From the NCBI GenBank assembly GCA_028289425.1, contig JANQPL010000016.1:1-64000 (forward strand): a stretch of DNA of 64,000 nt, in the 5' to 3' direction. Below the pieces are notes generated by a model. That model was not told the origin of the DNA. It searched no databases and saw only the letters and a program-made list of their open reading frames with translations. Every line of letters begins with the position of its first letter. The stretch's first letter is position 1. The DNA is from Alphaproteobacteria bacterium. Its GTDB lineage: Bacteria > Pseudomonadota > Alphaproteobacteria > JANQMY01. Positions 52,256 through 64,000 of the stretch are shown here, piece after piece. A program made the translations under genes and the position numbers.

Positions 52256-53578
52256 TCAGCCATGTGTTGCCAGAACCTTACCGGCCAACAGCAGCGATCC
52301 GCAAATGAGGATGCGCTTGGGTTGGGCTGCGTCCTTGGTCAGATTGTCGACCGCCTTCTCAAGGTTTGCGGCAATCTCCACCGCAAAGCCCTTGGACAGG
52401 GCGGTTGCGGCGATTTCCTGCGCCGCATAACCGATCGCTGGGTCGGGCAGGGGCACCGCCTGAATGCCGCGCACCAGATCGTTGAACGGTTCCAGGAACC
52501 CGGCCAAGTCCTTGTTCTTCCGCATACCGATGATGAGGTGCGTTGGCAAGGGCGACCGTTCGTCCATATCCGCCAGCGCCTGAGACAGCGCGTTGGCGGC
52601 GTGCACATTATGTCCACCGTCCAGCCATAGCTCTGATGGGGCAGCAATCCGGTCGACCAACGGGCCGTGGGTAAGGCGCTGCAAGCGGCCCGGCCAGCGC
52701 GCGCCCGCGATTCCGTTATCAATCAAGTCCACATCGTTTTGCCAATCGGGTGCCAGTTGACGGAAGACAGCGATGGCGGTGCCGGCATTTTCAATCTGAA
52801 ACCGCCCGTGCAACGGTGGCAGGCTAAGATCCAGCAATCCCTTTTCGTCCTGAAACACCATGCGTCCGTGCTGTTCGAAGGCCATCCAATCACGGTTGTG
52901 CAAAAACAAAGGCACGTTTAACTGTTCCGCGGTCTGCTCGATTTGGTCCGTCACGTCGTGAAGTTGCGGGCCGACAATCGCGGGAACCGAGCGTTTAAAG
53001 ATGCCCAGCTTATGTGCCGCGATATGGGCAATGCTGGGACCCAGAAATTCCATGTGATCCAAATCGATTGGGGTTAGCACCGTTGCCGCCGGACGCTCCA
53101 GCACGTTTGTGGCGTCTTCCTTGCCGCCAAGACCCGCTTCCACAATGGCGTAGTCGGCTGGTTCCTCCGCCATCAACAAAAAGGCCGCCGCCGTGAGCGC
53201 TTCGAATGAGGTCAGAATATTGTCAGGATCGGACTGTTCGATCGTCTCAAGGGCGTGCGCCAGGCGCGTATCGTCGACCGGTACGCCGCGCAGCAAGATG
53301 CCGTCGTGAATCGTGATCAAATGAGGTGAGTTAAACACATGCACCCGCGCCCCCGTCGCCTCCAGCAGCGCTTTCAAATAGGCGACCACCGACCCTTTGC
53401 CGTTGGTGCCGGCGACGTGAATGGTCGGCGGTAGGGTGCGGTGCGGACTGCCGATCCGGGCAAGCACCGCTTCGATGCGGTCAAGTCCCGGGCAAATCTC
53501 CGGCCCCGAAGGACCGTCGAACCGCTTTAAAACCTCGCTGCTGGTATTTGTGTCGAGCGATGGCGGTGATGTGGTCAT
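52256..53578 (-). CDS. folC: Folylpolyglutamate synthase/dihydrofolate synthase
   Basis: 440 residues: THVAGTNGKGS-like P-loop (IHVAGTNGKGSVVAYL), VFNSPHLITIHDGI, EAGLGGKEDATNVL, LTPIDLDHMEFLG, HKLGIFK and LDGGHNVHAA. It adds glutamate to dihydropteroate and folates. Position directly after accD is the usual alphaproteobacterial arrangement. Confidence 0.93.
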   Translation of the reverse strand: MTTSPPSLDTNTSSEVLKRFDGPSGPEICPGLDRIEAVLARIGSPHRTLPPTIHVAGTNGKGSVVAYLKALLEATGARVHVFNSPHLITIHDGILLRGVPVDDTRLAHALETIEQSDPDNILTSFEALTAAAFLLMAEEPADYAIVEAGLGGKEDATNVLERPAATVLTPIDLDHMEFLGPSIAHIAAHKLGIFKRSVPAIVGPQLHDVTDQIEQTAEQLNVPLFLHNRDWMAFEQHGRMVFQDEKGLLDLSLPPLHGRFQIENAGTAIAVFRQLAPDWQNDVDLIDNGIAGARWPGRLQRLTHGPLVDRIAAPSELWLDGGHNVHAANALSQALADMDERSPLPTHLIIGMRKNKDLAGFLEPFNDLVRGIQAVPLPDPAIGYAAQEIAATALSKGFAVEIAANLEKAVDNLTKDAAQPKRILICGSLLLAGKVLATHG

Positions 53579-53592
53579 CCGGGCGCGAGGTC

Positions 53593-54540
53593 CTAGGATG
53601 TTGGCGGGGCAACGCCGCCGCTGACGCCGGCGGCAACGGGCGTTGACACACTTCCCGAAGTAGCTTCATCCTGCGCGGGTGTGGCCGGTTGATCGGGCTG
53701 GTTCATGAACAATCCAATCAGTCTTGCCAGCGTGTCGCGCATTTCATGCCGATGCACGATCATGTCGATCATGCCGTGCTCCAGCAGATATTCCGCCCGC
53801 TGAAAACCTTCCGGGAGTTTTTCGCGTATGGTCTGTTCGATCACCCGCGGCCCCGTGAAAGCGATCAAAGCGCCCGGTTCCGCGATCTGCACGTCACCCA
53901 GCATGGCGTAGGACGCGGTGACGCCACCGGATGTGGGGTCGGTCAACACGACAATGTAGGGCAGGGGCACGTCGCGCAGCATTTGAACCGCGATGGTGGA
54001 GCGTGGCATTTGCATGAGCGACAGAATGCCTTCCTGCATGCGGGCGCCCCCGGACGCCGTGAACAAGACTAGCGGGGCGTGCAGCTCCACCGCCTTCTCT
54101 GCGGCGGCGAGAATGGCCTCACCCGCGGCCATGCCCAGAGATCCGCCCATGAATTTGAAATTCTGAACGGCGACCACGGCGTTTTGGCTGGCGATTTGAC
54201 CTGTGGCCACCTCGAACACATCGTCCTGCCCGGTCTTGTTGCGGGCATCCTTTATTCTTTCCGTATAGCGGCTCTTGTCCCGAAACTTGAGCGGGTCCGG
54301 CACGGCCTGCGGCAGGGTAAGCTTCTCGAAGTCTCCATCGAAAAGGGCTTCGAAGCGCTCCTCCGGCCCGATTTTCATATGATAATCGCAGGCCGGGCAC
54401 ACATATTGTTTGGCCTTGATATCGCGGTGAAACACCATTTCCCCGCAATTAGTGCATTTGTGCCAAAGGTTGTCCGGCGTCTCGCGGCCGCTGAAAAACG
54501 ACTTGATTCTTGGGCGGGCGACATTCGTAAGCCAATTCAT
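53593..54540 (-). CDS. accD: Acetyl-CoA carboxylase carboxyltransferase subunit beta
   Basis: 315 residues. The N-terminal zinc finger has [10 protein letters not shown] and YVCPACDYH; the carboxyltransferase core has [25 protein letters not shown], and [15 protein letters not shown]. With AccA, AccB and AccC it commits acetyl-CoA to fatty-acid synthesis. It follows trpA and precedes folC on the same strand. Confidence 0.96.
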   Translation of the reverse strand: MNWLTNVARPRIKSFFSGRETPDNLWHKCTNCGEMVFHRDIKAKQYVCPACDYHMKIGPEERFEALFDGDFEKLTLPQAVPDPLKFRDKSRYTERIKDARNKTGQDDVFEVATGQIASQNAVVAVQNFKFMGGSLGMAAGEAILAAAEKAVELHAPLVLFTASGGARMQEGILSLMQMPRSTIAVQMLRDVPLPYIVVLTDPTSGGVTASYAMLGDVQIAEPGALIAFTGPRVIEQTIREKLPEGFQRAEYLLEHGMIDMIVHRHEMRDTLARLIGLFMNQPDQPATPAQDEATSGSVSTPVAAGVSGGVAPPTS

Positions 54541-54582
54541 CGCGAGACCTCATACTTGGTGACAACTGGGACATGCATCATA

Positions 54583-55407
54583 TTACGTTCGAACCCCGGC
54601 GGCCAATTCCGCGGCAAAAGCAAGAGATTCAGGGACCGTTTTTGGGGTCGGCCGGCCATCTTCCGTCAGCGTTTCGGCAATTTTGGAAACCAACGCCGAG
54701 CCGACCACAGCCGCATTGGCCGCTGCGCCGACCGCGCGGACCTGATCCGGGGTTTTGATGCCGAAACCGACCGCCACCGGCAAATCCGAATGGCTGCGCA
54801 ATCGCGCCACCGCGCCCGTCACATGGTCCGTGTTCACGTCCTTGGTGCCCGTCACGCCGGTCATGGACACATAGTAGACAAATCCTGACGTGTTCTTCAG
54901 CACGGCAGGCAGGCGCTTGTCGTCGGTGGTGGGGGTGGCCAAACGAATAAAGTTTAGGCCCGCTTCCAACGCAGGAAGACACAGCTCGCTGTCTTCTTCC
55001 GGCGGCAGATCCACAATGATCAAGCCGTCAACGCCCGCCTGTTTGGCGTCCGCTAAAAAGCGGTCGACCCCATAAACATAGATCGGATTGTAATAGCCCA
55101 TCAGTACAATGGGTGTGTCGTCGTCGCCGCTCCGAAAGCCGCGCACCAAGTCCAGGGTTTTGTTCATATTGGCGCCGGCGCGTAGTGCCCGCAGACCGGA
55201 TGCCTGGATGGCGGGACCGTCCGCCATAGGGTCCGTAAACGGCATGCCCAGTTCGATCACATCGGCACCGGCTTTCGGCAGTCCACGGATGATCTCAAGG
55301 GATGTGTCATGATCCGGGTCGCCCGCCGATACATAAGCAACGAACCCCGACCGCCCTTCTTGCTTGAGCGCCGCAAAGCGCTTGTCGATGCGGGTCGGCG
55401 CGGTCAT
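54583..55407 (-). CDS. trpA: Tryptophan synthase alpha subunit
   Basis: 274 residues from ATG 55407. [17 protein letters not shown] (catalytic Glu and Asp positions), [17 protein letters not shown], and VSMTGVTG phosphate-loop region are present. It cleaves indole-3-glycerol phosphate. The start overlaps the trpB stop (ATGA); the longer frame to 55647 would lie inside trpB. Confidence 0.96.
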   Translation of the reverse strand: MTAPTRIDKRFAALKQEGRSGFVAYVSAGDPDHDTSLEIIRGLPKAGADVIELGMPFTDPMADGPAIQASGLRALRAGANMNKTLDLVRGFRSGDDDTPIVLMGYYNPIYVYGVDRFLADAKQAGVDGLIIVDLPPEEDSELCLPALEAGLNFIRLATPTTDDKRLPAVLKNTSGFVYYVSMTGVTGTKDVNTDHVTGAVARLRSHSDLPVAVGFGIKTPDQVRAVGAAANAAVVGSALVSKIAETLTEDGRPTPKTVPESLAFAAELAAGVRT

Positions 55408-56624
55408 AGGGAGACGCCCAAGGCTTCGGCCACGGTGAAGATGTCTTTGTCGCCCCGCCCGCACATGTTCATGCAGATGATGTGATCCTTCGGCAGATCC
55501 GGGGCGATCTTGATCACATGGGCAAGCGCATGGGACGGCTCCAGCGCCGGAATGATCCCTTCCAGCCGGCACGACATTTGAAATGCCTCCAGCGCCTCGT
55601 CGTCGGTTGCCGCATAGTAACTCACCCGGCCATTGTCCTTCAGCCACGCATGTTCTGGCCCGATGCCGGGATAATCGAGACCGGCTGAAATCGAATGGGC
55701 TTCCGTGATCTGGCCGTCGTCGTCGTGCAGCAAATAGGTGCGGTTGCCATGGAGCACCCCGGGGGTGCCGCCGGTGAGCGATGCGGCGTGCTTGCCGGTG
55801 TCAATGCCCAGGCCGGCCGCCTCGACGCCGTGGATCTGGACGGAGTCATCGTCCAGGAACGGATGGAACAAGCCCATGGCGTTCGAGCCGCCGCCGATAC
55901 ACGCCACCAGCGTGTCGGGCAACCGGCCTTCGGCTGCTTGCATTTGTTTACGCACCTCTTCGCCGATGACCGATTGGAAGTCGCGGACCAGCATGGGGTA
56001 GGGGTGCGGTCCGGCGACGGTACCGATGATGTAGAACGTGTCTTCCACATTAGTGACCCAGTCACGCAAGGCTTCGTTCATCGCATCCTTGAGCGTGCGC
56101 GATCCGCTGGTTACGGAACGCACTTCCGCCCCTAAAAGACGCATGCGGAACACATTCGGCTTTTGCCGCTCGATATCCGTTTCGCCCATGAAGATGACGC
56201 AGGGAAATCCGAAACGGGCGGCCACCGTGGCGGTGGCGACCCCATGTTGACCGGCGCCGGTCTCTGCGATGATCCTTTTTTTGCCCATGGCGCGGGCGAG
56301 CAAGATTTGCCCAAGGCAGTTGTTGATCTTGTGTGCGCCGGTATGGTTGAGCTCGTCGCGCTTGAAATAGATTTTCGCGCCGCCCAAATGTTCGGTCAGG
56401 CGTTCCGCGAAATAAAGCGGGCTGGGCCTGCCCACATAATGGGTTAGAAAACTGTCCATTTCCGCTTTGAACGCGGGATCCTCTTTGGCGTCCGCATACG
56501 CCTTTTCGAGATCCAGGATCAGCGGCATCAATGTTTCGGCCACATAGCGGCCGCCATAGATGCCGAAATGCCCTTCCTCATCGGGACCTACCCTGAGCGA
56601 GTTCTGTAAGTCGGACTGTACCAT
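55404..56624 (-). CDS. trpB: Tryptophan synthase beta subunit
   Basis: 406 residues from ATG 56624 (an adjacent GTG at 56627 is possible). PLP lysine in [30 protein letters not shown] and [15 protein letters not shown] match TrpB. It condenses indole and serine. Translationally coupled to trpF (TGATG overlap) and trpA. Confidence 0.97.
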   Translation of the reverse strand: MVQSDLQNSLRVGPDEEGHFGIYGGRYVAETLMPLILDLEKAYADAKEDPAFKAEMDSFLTHYVGRPSPLYFAERLTEHLGGAKIYFKRDELNHTGAHKINNCLGQILLARAMGKKRIIAETGAGQHGVATATVAARFGFPCVIFMGETDIERQKPNVFRMRLLGAEVRSVTSGSRTLKDAMNEALRDWVTNVEDTFYIIGTVAGPHPYPMLVRDFQSVIGEEVRKQMQAAEGRLPDTLVACIGGGSNAMGLFHPFLDDDSVQIHGVEAAGLGIDTGKHAASLTGGTPGVLHGNRTYLLHDDDGQITEAHSISAGLDYPGIGPEHAWLKDNGRVSYYAATDDEALEAFQMSCRLEGIIPALEPSHALAHVIKIAPDLPKDHIICMNMCGRGDKDIFTVAEALGVSL

Positions 56625-57289
56625 CACGTCTCCCGCGCCCCGTCACACTGGGCGACGCGCCGCAAAAATTCCTTGATCAACCCGGGGTCTTTTTGACCTC
56701 GAGCGCTTTCCACGCCGGATGAAACATCCACGAATTGAGCGCCGGTAAGCCGGGCAGCGTCGCAAACCGTTTCTGCCGTCAGGCCGCCGGCCAGCATCCA
56801 GGGCCGCGACCAGCTGGTCCCGTGCAGCAATTGCCAGTCAAAGGCAATGCCGGTGCCGCCGGGAAGGTCTGCCGAAGAAGATGTAATGGGCTTTGTGTCA
56901 AACAGCAACCAGTCCACTGACTGCTCGATTTTCCTAGCGATTTCAACGTCTTCCGGTCCGCCCACGGGGACCGCTTTCATCACCGGCAGGCCGAATTTCC
57001 GTTTGACCTGTATAATGCGTGCTTGGCTTTCGCTGCCATGCAGCTGCAGCATGGAAGGCGAGACGGCGTCCACGATGCGTGCCAATTGGTCATCATCCGC
57101 ATCGACGGTGAGCGCAACGATCCCGGTACTTTGGGGCACGTGCTTTGAGAGTTCGCCTGCGGCGTCCACCGTCAGATAGCGTGGGCTTTTCTCAACGAAG
57201 TTGAAGCCCAGATATGCGGCACCGCCGTCGATGGCGGCACGGACCGACTCTGGATCCTTCAGTCCACAAATTTTCGCTTGGATCGGCAT
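56624..57289 (-). CDS. trpF: Phosphoribosylanthranilate isomerase
   Basis: 221 residues from ATG 57289: [12 protein letters not shown] (catalytic Cys), [32 protein letters not shown] and [17 protein letters not shown]. It is the third step of tryptophan synthesis. The frame extending to 57391 overlaps pyrF and is not used. Only trpF, trpB and trpA occur here, so the rest of the pathway is elsewhere, as in most alphaproteobacteria. Confidence 0.95.
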   Translation of the reverse strand: MPIQAKICGLKDPESVRAAIDGGAAYLGFNFVEKSPRYLTVDAAGELSKHVPQSTGIVALTVDADDDQLARIVDAVSPSMLQLHGSESQARIIQVKRKFGLPVMKAVPVGGPEDVEIARKIEQSVDWLLFDTKPITSSSADLPGGTGIAFDWQLLHGTSWSRPWMLAGGLTAETVCDAARLTGAQFVDVSSGVESARGQKDPGLIKEFLRRVAQCDGARET

Positions 57290-57305
57290 GTCTGTTCTGT
57301 AGAAG

Positions 57306-58019
57306 TTAGGTGCCGAGTGTCGCGGCGATTTGGCGGGCCGCCTCCGACGGGCTGTCCGCTGCCGTAATGGGCCGGCCGATGACCAGCACATCGGCGCCTG
57401 CCGCCAGGGCCTCTCCCGGGGTCATGACCCGTTTTTGATCGTCCAACGACGATCCCGCTGGCCGAATGCCGGGCACAACCAGTCTGAAATCGTTCCCGCA
57501 ATCGCGCCGAAGCGTTTCAATTTCCCGGGCGCTGCACACCACACCGTCGAGACCCGCCTCCTGCGTTAGCGCCGCCAGGCGCCGGACATGATCTTCCGAT
57601 GAACCGGCGATGCTTTGACGTTCAAGATCGGTTTCGTTGAGGCTCGTAAGAAGCGTCACGCCGATGACCAGAGGGGCCTTGTCGCCGGCTGTCTCAATAG
57701 CTGCCTCTTTTGCGGCCCGCATCATGGCAAGGCCGCCCGCCGCATGGACATTCAGCAGCGTGGGCCCAAGCCGTGCGATGCCGCGCACCGCGCCGGCCAC
57801 CGTGTTTGGAATGTCGTGGAACTTAAGATCCGTGAAGACCGGCGAGCCCATCTCCACAATCTGGCGCACTCCGTCAGGGCCCTGATGGTTGAAGAATTCC
57901 AATCCCACCTTCAAACCGCCCACATGGTCCTTTACGTCCAGGGCAAGTTTCAGTGCGTGCGCCAGATCGGGCGTATCGATCGCGCAAAACACAGGATTTT
58001 TGGGCAGGTCGCCGGTCAT
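57306..58019 (-). CDS. pyrF: Orotidine 5'-phosphate decarboxylase
   Basis: 237 residues. FCAIDTPD, GLKVGLEFF, the catalytic DLKFHDIPNTV, and GIRPAG near the C-terminus mark a class I enzyme. It makes UMP. The stop lies 16 bases before trpF, and the two are probably cotranscribed. Confidence 0.96.
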   Translation of the reverse strand: MTGDLPKNPVFCAIDTPDLAHALKLALDVKDHVGGLKVGLEFFNHQGPDGVRQIVEMGSPVFTDLKFHDIPNTVAGAVRGIARLGPTLLNVHAAGGLAMMRAAKEAAIETAGDKAPLVIGVTLLTSLNETDLERQSIAGSSEDHVRRLAALTQEAGLDGVVCSAREIETLRRDCGNDFRLVVPGIRPAGSSLDDQKRVMTPGEALAAGADVLVIGRPITAADSPSEAARQIAATLGT

Positions 58020-58070
58020 TGGAGGGGACCAGTATCACATTTTTGAATTTGGAATAAGAAAATCGCCGTG

Positions 58071-58973
58071 TCAGGTCAGCTCGAGCACGGTGATCGCGGA
58101 GATGAGATCTTCAAGGCCCGTGCCTGATTGCACGAACGCCGTGCGTTCTCCGTAACTGGCGCGGCCGGGATGCTCGCCCCGGCTTACGAGAAATATGTCG
58201 GCCGGAACGTACGCCTTGCCGCCCCCAGTATCCAAACCGTTTTCGGATGCCTGGTCGACCGAGGCGCGAATATTGGCCCAACTGTCCAACACGATCGCGC
58301 CATTCTCGACGGCCGGTCCCTGAACCGACAAATGTGCTCCCGAGGGCAGCCAGGCGCTTTTCATTTCAAAGGTGGCCAGCCGGTCGACTTGGCAGATGAT
58401 ATGGGCGCCGCGAATGGCCGCTTCCAAATCTTCCGTCGCGCTGACCCGCCTGTCTTCCTTGTCGAAGACGGATGCCGCCTGCTGGGCCCTGGCCATGTCA
58501 GGGTCCCAAATCAGCACATGGGCGATGGGCCACATGGCATCGAAGGTCTGCAGAATGGGCCGCAAATCGGGGGCCACTCCAATCAGCAACAATCTCTCGC
58601 AGTCGGGACGGGCAAAGTAGCTGGCCGCCAAGCCCATCTCTGCCGCCCGCGCCCAAGCGAACAGGGCTGGGCCGTCAATCATGGCCAGCGCATCGCCGTT
58701 GCGCCCGGACAGCAGCACATAAAGGCCCATGTCCGGGGATCTGCCTTCATTTTTGTTTTCGGGAAAGGTGGATTTTATCCGCACACCGACGAAACGGTCC
58801 TCAATCCAGGCAATCGTGGTGCCGACGGTGTTGTCGCGGCCGGCATGCGAAGCAGCCGCCATGCTGTCGGCGGACAAGCGCACGGTTTCGGAGCGAAACG
58901 CCGTCCGCATACGCTCCACCAAATTCGCACTGTGTAGGGCGCGGTGAACATCGGCTGCAGGAATGACACGCAT
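58071..58973 (-). CDS. Ornithine cyclodeaminase/mu-crystallin family protein
   Basis: 300 residues. RIKSTFPENK and the NAD-binding stretch LLLIGVAPDLRPILQTFDAMW fit the family, but the usual GTGxQ nucleotide motif reads GVAPDL, so cofactor binding may be changed. SVQGPAVENGAIVLDSW fits the family's later region. Members act as ornithine cyclodeaminase, alanine dehydrogenase or ketimine reductase; the substrate is not clear. It stands between pyrF and the lapA-like gene, a place where core relatives usually have no such gene. Confidence 0.78.
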   Translation of the reverse strand: MRVIPAADVHRALHSANLVERMRTAFRSETVRLSADSMAAASHAGRDNTVGTTIAWIEDRFVGVRIKSTFPENKNEGRSPDMGLYVLLSGRNGDALAMIDGPALFAWARAAEMGLAASYFARPDCERLLLIGVAPDLRPILQTFDAMWPIAHVLIWDPDMARAQQAASVFDKEDRRVSATEDLEAAIRGAHIICQVDRLATFEMKSAWLPSGAHLSVQGPAVENGAIVLDSWANIRASVDQASENGLDTGGGKAYVPADIFLVSRGEHPGRASYGERTAFVQSGTGLEDLISAITVLELT

Positions 58974-58982
58974 ACCGATACG

Positions 58983-59372
58983 TTAGAGGGTTTTCGAAGC
59001 CTCGTCACTTTTCAGCTGCGGTACAGGGACCGCGGGCGCCGCTGGTTGTGCCGGTAGGACGGGCAGTCCCGATTTCTCTTCGGCGGGTTTTGTTGCGTCC
59101 ACCTGTTTGCGCAACGCCTTTTCTTCCCGCTTGGTGGCGCGCAGGTCGCGGCGCACCCGTCCTTGGCCCATCCAAGTCACCGAAGCGCCGATCAGCATTC
59201 CCAGAAATACGGCCCCAAAAATAATCAGAAAAAGCGGCAGGCTGATCGCCAGCGCCGGATCGGATTGTGAGAATGGGTCCATGCTCAGGGGCACCCACTG
59301 CCGATTGGCAACCGCGAATACGATGCCGATGAGGCTCAATCCGATGATGAAAAGAAGGTTCAGCAGTTTCAT
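58983..59372 (-). CDS. LapA-domain membrane protein
   Basis: 129 residues with two membrane segments (about 3-20 and 44-66), then a coiled basic region (RVRRDLRATKREEKALRKQ) and a proline-rich C-terminal tail. The pattern is LapA/YciS, which in E. coli works with LapB in lipopolysaccharide regulation. It follows ihfB in the same direction, as in relatives. Confidence 0.88.
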   Translation of the reverse strand: MKLLNLLFIIGLSLIGIVFAVANRQWVPLSMDPFSQSDPALAISLPLFLIIFGAVFLGMLIGASVTWMGQGRVRRDLRATKREEKALRKQVDATKPAEEKSGLPVLPAQPAAPAVPVPQLKSDEASKTL

Positions 59373-59404
59373 CCCGCACCCCGTTTACGCGCGGCGGGCA
59401 ACGG

Positions 59405-59707
59405 TCAATCAGCAGTGGTGTCGCCGGCCGGTTTGTTGAGCCGCTCCCGCAGCTCTTTTCCTGTCTTAAAGAACGGCACCGTTTTTTCTTCCACTTCGAC
59501 CGGTGCGCCGGTTCTTGGATTGCGCCCTATTCTCGCAGGTCTCGACTTCACGGAAAAAGCGCCAAAGCCGCGCAATTCCACCCTGTCGCCACGGGCAAGG
59601 GCTGCCGTAATTTCATTCAGAATTGTGCTGACAATGCGCTCCACATCGCGCTGATACAGGTGTGGGTTGGCTTCCGCGAGACGGGCGACGAGTTCCGATT
59701 TTATCAT
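59405..59707 (-). CDS. ihfB: Integration host factor subunit beta
   Basis: 100 residues. [54 protein letters not shown] carries the DNA-bending arm with its proline, then [15 protein letters not shown]. It bends DNA as a heterodimer with IHF-alpha. It lies downstream of rpsA; an sppA gene often found nearby in relatives is absent. Confidence 0.95.
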   Translation of the reverse strand: MIKSELVARLAEANPHLYQRDVERIVSTILNEITAALARGDRVELRGFGAFSVKSRPARIGRNPRTGAPVEVEEKTVPFFKTGKELRERLNKPAGDTTAD

Positions 59708-59882
59708 TTGGCTGCGGCGCGTGAGCGTTCCGGTATAGCCCCATCAAATGCGGCGGGACAGCCCGCCGGACAGAGCGTTGAGGTTACGAATCAAGCGCAA
59801 GCGTGCCAAATCGAATTTTGGCCGTCAAGGGTAAGCCATTTAAATTCAAGGGTTTTTCGGAACGTGTGCCCTTTAGGGCAGA

Positions 59883-59913
59883 GGCGCCGGCCCTCACCAC
59901 AAGGGCCGGCGCC
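59883..59913 (-). terminator. Strong hairpin after rpsA
   Basis: A perfect 12-base G/C stem (GGCGCCGGCCCT with AGGGCCGGCGCC, 7-base loop) lies just past the rpsA stop at 59920 on the minus strand. No T run follows at once, so it may be a terminator needing help or a 3' stabiliser. Confidence 0.6.
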
Positions 59914-59919
59914 GAAGGC

Positions 59920-61683
<1,764 letters not shown>

Positions 61684-61967
61684 GTGGTCTCCTAAAGTTA
61701 ACAATCGTTTGTATTCGGGCCTGCCGGTTGTTTCCGGCGGTCTTCTTGCTCCGGACACGCGCCGGCGTCCCAAGAACAAGCTTTTGTTGGGCCGTTTGAT
61801 TCAAATTACGCAGAAAAACGGCATCAATGCCCGCTTTTGCCGTGCGAACGCTTCGTCAAAAGCCACAAGGCCCGTTTATCGGACACTCGTCACAAAGAAA
61901 AAGCTAAAAAACGAGGCAAACAAAATAGGGCGCGCCCAATGGTATTACCCACGGGAGACCGCACCCG
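61684..61967. other. Intergenic between cmk and rpsA
   Basis: About 280 bases without a gene on the common strand of cmk and rpsA. It should hold the rpsA promoter and leader, but I did not find a known S1 leader structure. Confidence 0.5.
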
Positions 61968-62618
61968 TCACAACGTCTCGTCAATAATCGCGCGCACCGC
62001 GGCGAACGCGGCTTCTATACTCAATTTGGTGGTGTCTAGCAAGTGCGCGTGGGCATCCTGGCGCAAGGGGGATATGTCCCGTTCCGCGTCCCGGCGGTCG
62101 CGGGCGACCAGGTCTTGCTTGACCTCGTCACGGGTGACGGGCAGTCCGCGGTCCGCCAATTCCTTGAAACGGCGGTCCGTGCGGGCATCGACCGTGGCCG
62201 TAATGAAGAATTTCACCCGCGCATCGGGGCAGACCACGGTCCCGATATCGCGTCCGTCGAGCACCGCGCCCCGAAGCCCGGCGGGCGGATTTGTGGCGAA
62301 ATTCCGCTGATAATCGAGGATCGCAGCGCGCACTTCCGGCATGGCGGCAACCACCGACGCGGCCTTGCCGACCTGATCGGTGCGCAGTGCCTCCGACTGC
62401 AGCAGATCGGCGTCCAGGGCTGCCGATGCCGCCAGGGCCGCTTCCAGATCTTCCGGATTCGCGCCGTTTTCCAGAACCTTAAAGGCCACGGCCCGGTAGA
62501 GCGCGCCCGTATCCAAATGGGCCAGCCCATAATGTTCGGCGATTTTGCGGGCCAGAGTGCCTTTGCCGCTGGCGGCAGGCCCGTCAATCGCGACGACAAA
62601 AGCAGGTTGGCCGGTCAC
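61968..62618 (-). CDS. cmk: Cytidylate kinase
   Basis: 216 residues from GTG 62618, overlapping the aroA stop (GTGA). P-loop IDGPAASGKGTLARKIA, DTGALYRAV, DGRDIGTVVCPDA and RDRRDAERDISPL are typical of CMP kinase. It phosphorylates CMP and dCMP. The aroA-cmk-rpsA order is the usual proteobacterial cluster. Confidence 0.96.
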   Translation of the reverse strand: MTGQPAFVVAIDGPAASGKGTLARKIAEHYGLAHLDTGALYRAVAFKVLENGANPEDLEAALAASAALDADLLQSEALRTDQVGKAASVVAAMPEVRAAILDYQRNFATNPPAGLRGAVLDGRDIGTVVCPDARVKFFITATVDARTDRRFKELADRGLPVTRDEVKQDLVARDRRDAERDISPLRQDAHAHLLDTTKLSIEAAFAAVRAIIDETL

Positions 62619-63973
62619 GGGGTCTCTCCTGCAGGTTCAAACTGCGCCCCAAGTGTCTCCATCAAGGGCACGAAATCCGGAAAGCTGGTGGCGATCATGG
62701 CGATATCGTCAATTGCGACCGGCTCTTTGGTCGCCAGTCCCAGCACCAAGAACGACATGGCGATGCGATGGTCAAGGAAGGTCTCCACACGGGCCCCTCC
62801 GGCACGCAGACTTAGATCCGGCTCGCCCTCGATGATAAGCCCGTCTTCAAGCTCTTGAACATTAATGCCGCAGGCGCTCAGGCCCTGAGCCATGGCGGCC
62901 AGGCGGTCACTTTCCTTGACGCGCAATTCCTGAAGACCACGCATCACAGTCTTTCCGCTGGCCGCGGCGGCCAAGACGGCGAGCACGGGATACTCATCGA
63001 TCATCGATGGTGCCCATTCCGGCGGCACCTCAATACTATTGAGAGATCCGGACTTTACTTCCAGATCCGCAACGGTTTCTCCGTTCTGCTCGCGCTTATT
63101 GCGGATCGTCAGGTCGGCGCCCATGGCGTCAATGGCCCGCAAGAACCCATCCCGCAGAGGATTGATCCCCACATTCTCAATGGTGATATGTGATCCCGGC
63201 AGCAACAAGGCTGCCGCGATGGGAAAGGCGGCGGACGAAACATCGCCCGGTACGATCACGTGCGAGGGCTTCAGATCAACTTGTCCGGTCAGGGAAATGG
63301 CTTGGCCGAACGTGGCCTGCTCGCACGTCACTTCCACCCCGAAATGGCGCAGCATGCGTTCCGTGTGATCGCGGGTGGCCTGTTTCTCCAACACCCTTGT
63401 GGTGCCGGGTGTGTTAAGGGCGGCGAGCAGGATGGCCGACTTCACCTGGGCTGAAGCCACCGGCATCTCGTATTCAATGGGCATGGGGTCGGCGGCGCCC
63501 TCTATCGTGATCGGCAGACGGTCGCCGGCGCGGCAGTTAAATTGAGCACCCATCTGCCCTAAGGGGGTCAGCACCCGTTGCATGGGCCGCCGGCTTAAGG
63601 AGGCGTCCCCCGTAAGCGTAGCGGTCAGAGATTGCGGGGTAAGGGCCCCCAGGATCAATCGCGCCGCAGTGCCCGAATTGCCAAGATCGATGACGCCATG
63701 GGGGCTTGTGAGGCCGCCCGTACCGACGCCCCAGATCCGCCACAGACCATTGCCATCTTTGTTTATGTTGGCGCCGCATGCCCGCATCGCGGCGACCGTG
63801 CACAACACGTCCTCCGCCTCGAGCAAGCCTTCCACGGTGGTCTCGCCAACCGCTAACGTGCCGAAGATGATCGACCGGTGCGAGATCGATTTGTCCCCCG
63901 GCACGCGCAGCGTTCCCGCAAGCGGCCCTGCCGCCCTACTACGATAGGGGCCGGAAAGCCGGCGACCGCTCAA
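62615..63973 (-). CDS. aroA: 3-phosphoshikimate 1-carboxyvinyltransferase (EPSP synthase)
   Basis: 452 residues as listed from TTG 63973; the frame stays open to the window edge, so the true start may lie outside. Motifs: RVPGDKSISHRSI, LGNSGTAARLILG, GDASLSRRPMQRVL, DEYPVLAVLAAAA and KESDRLAAMA. It joins PEP to shikimate-3-phosphate. The glycine of GNSGTA sits where glyphosate-sensitive enzymes have glycine and the tolerant CP4 enzyme has alanine, which suggests but does not prove sensitivity. Confidence 0.93.
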   Translation of the reverse strand: MSGRRLSGPYRSRAAGPLAGTLRVPGDKSISHRSIIFGTLAVGETTVEGLLEAEDVLCTVAAMRACGANINKDGNGLWRIWGVGTGGLTSPHGVIDLGNSGTAARLILGALTPQSLTATLTGDASLSRRPMQRVLTPLGQMGAQFNCRAGDRLPITIEGAADPMPIEYEMPVASAQVKSAILLAALNTPGTTRVLEKQATRDHTERMLRHFGVEVTCEQATFGQAISLTGQVDLKPSHVIVPGDVSSAAFPIAAALLLPGSHITIENVGINPLRDGFLRAIDAMGADLTIRNKREQNGETVADLEVKSGSLNSIEVPPEWAPSMIDEYPVLAVLAAAASGKTVMRGLQELRVKESDRLAAMAQGLSACGINVQELEDGLIIEGEPDLSLRAGGARVETFLDHRIAMSFLVLGLATKEPVAIDDIAMIATSFPDFVPLMETLGAQFEPAGETP

Positions 63974-64000
63974 GGATGGCCTATCTGTTGTTGTCTCTGC

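Overview
The window reads as the chromosome of an alphaproteobacterium, most like the Hyphomicrobiales (Rhizobiales) or a neighbouring order. The reasons are gene content and order: pckA near a ChvI/ChvG pair, a short HPr kinase, an EIIA-Man/HPr pair, ahcY, a DivL-type kinase, tsaE-amgK-murU-addB-addA-trxA, and folC-accD-trpA-trpB-trpF-pyrF-lapA-ihfB-rpsA-cmk-aroA. This assignment comes from remembered gene order; no database was searched.

Layout. 1-4400: a MocR-type regulator faces an apparent operon of an exported cyclase-family protein, a DoxX-like membrane protein and a luciferase-like flavin oxidoreductase. 4400-9833: an A/T-rich accessory island holding a membrane protein, then a tightly overlapping run of five small helix-turn-helix genes ending in a CHAT (caspase-like) protease gene; an IS481-family element and tRNA-Arg(CCG) close it. 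9834-22200: a patchwork of single genes (APC permease, a Rieske/SRPBCC protein with reversed domain order, an orphan ABC ATPase, a ParE-type toxin pair, an MFS transporter, a PBP4-type peptidase, a small DNA methyltransferase, ArsR/AHSA1) separated by many dispersed intergenic repeats. 22217-64000: dense core genome with few repeats.

How genes work together. ChvI/ChvG, HprK, EIIA-Man and HPr form an envelope-sensing and nitrogen/carbon PTS module. AmgK and MurU would recycle cell-wall MurNAc, and AddAB repairs double-strand breaks. The trpF-trpB-trpA-accD-folC chain continues into an ATP-grasp gene and a second FolC/Mur-ligase-like gene; this pair resembles the two halves of cyanophycin synthetase and may make an unknown amide-linked product. 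LapA, IHF-beta, S1, CMP kinase and EPSP synthase close the window; aroA may run past the right edge.

Most interesting: the HTH-array plus CHAT protease operon (6050-8224) as a candidate undescribed defence or stress system; the domain-swapped Rieske oxygenase (11328-12209); and the ATP-grasp plus Mur-ligase pair (49881-52240).
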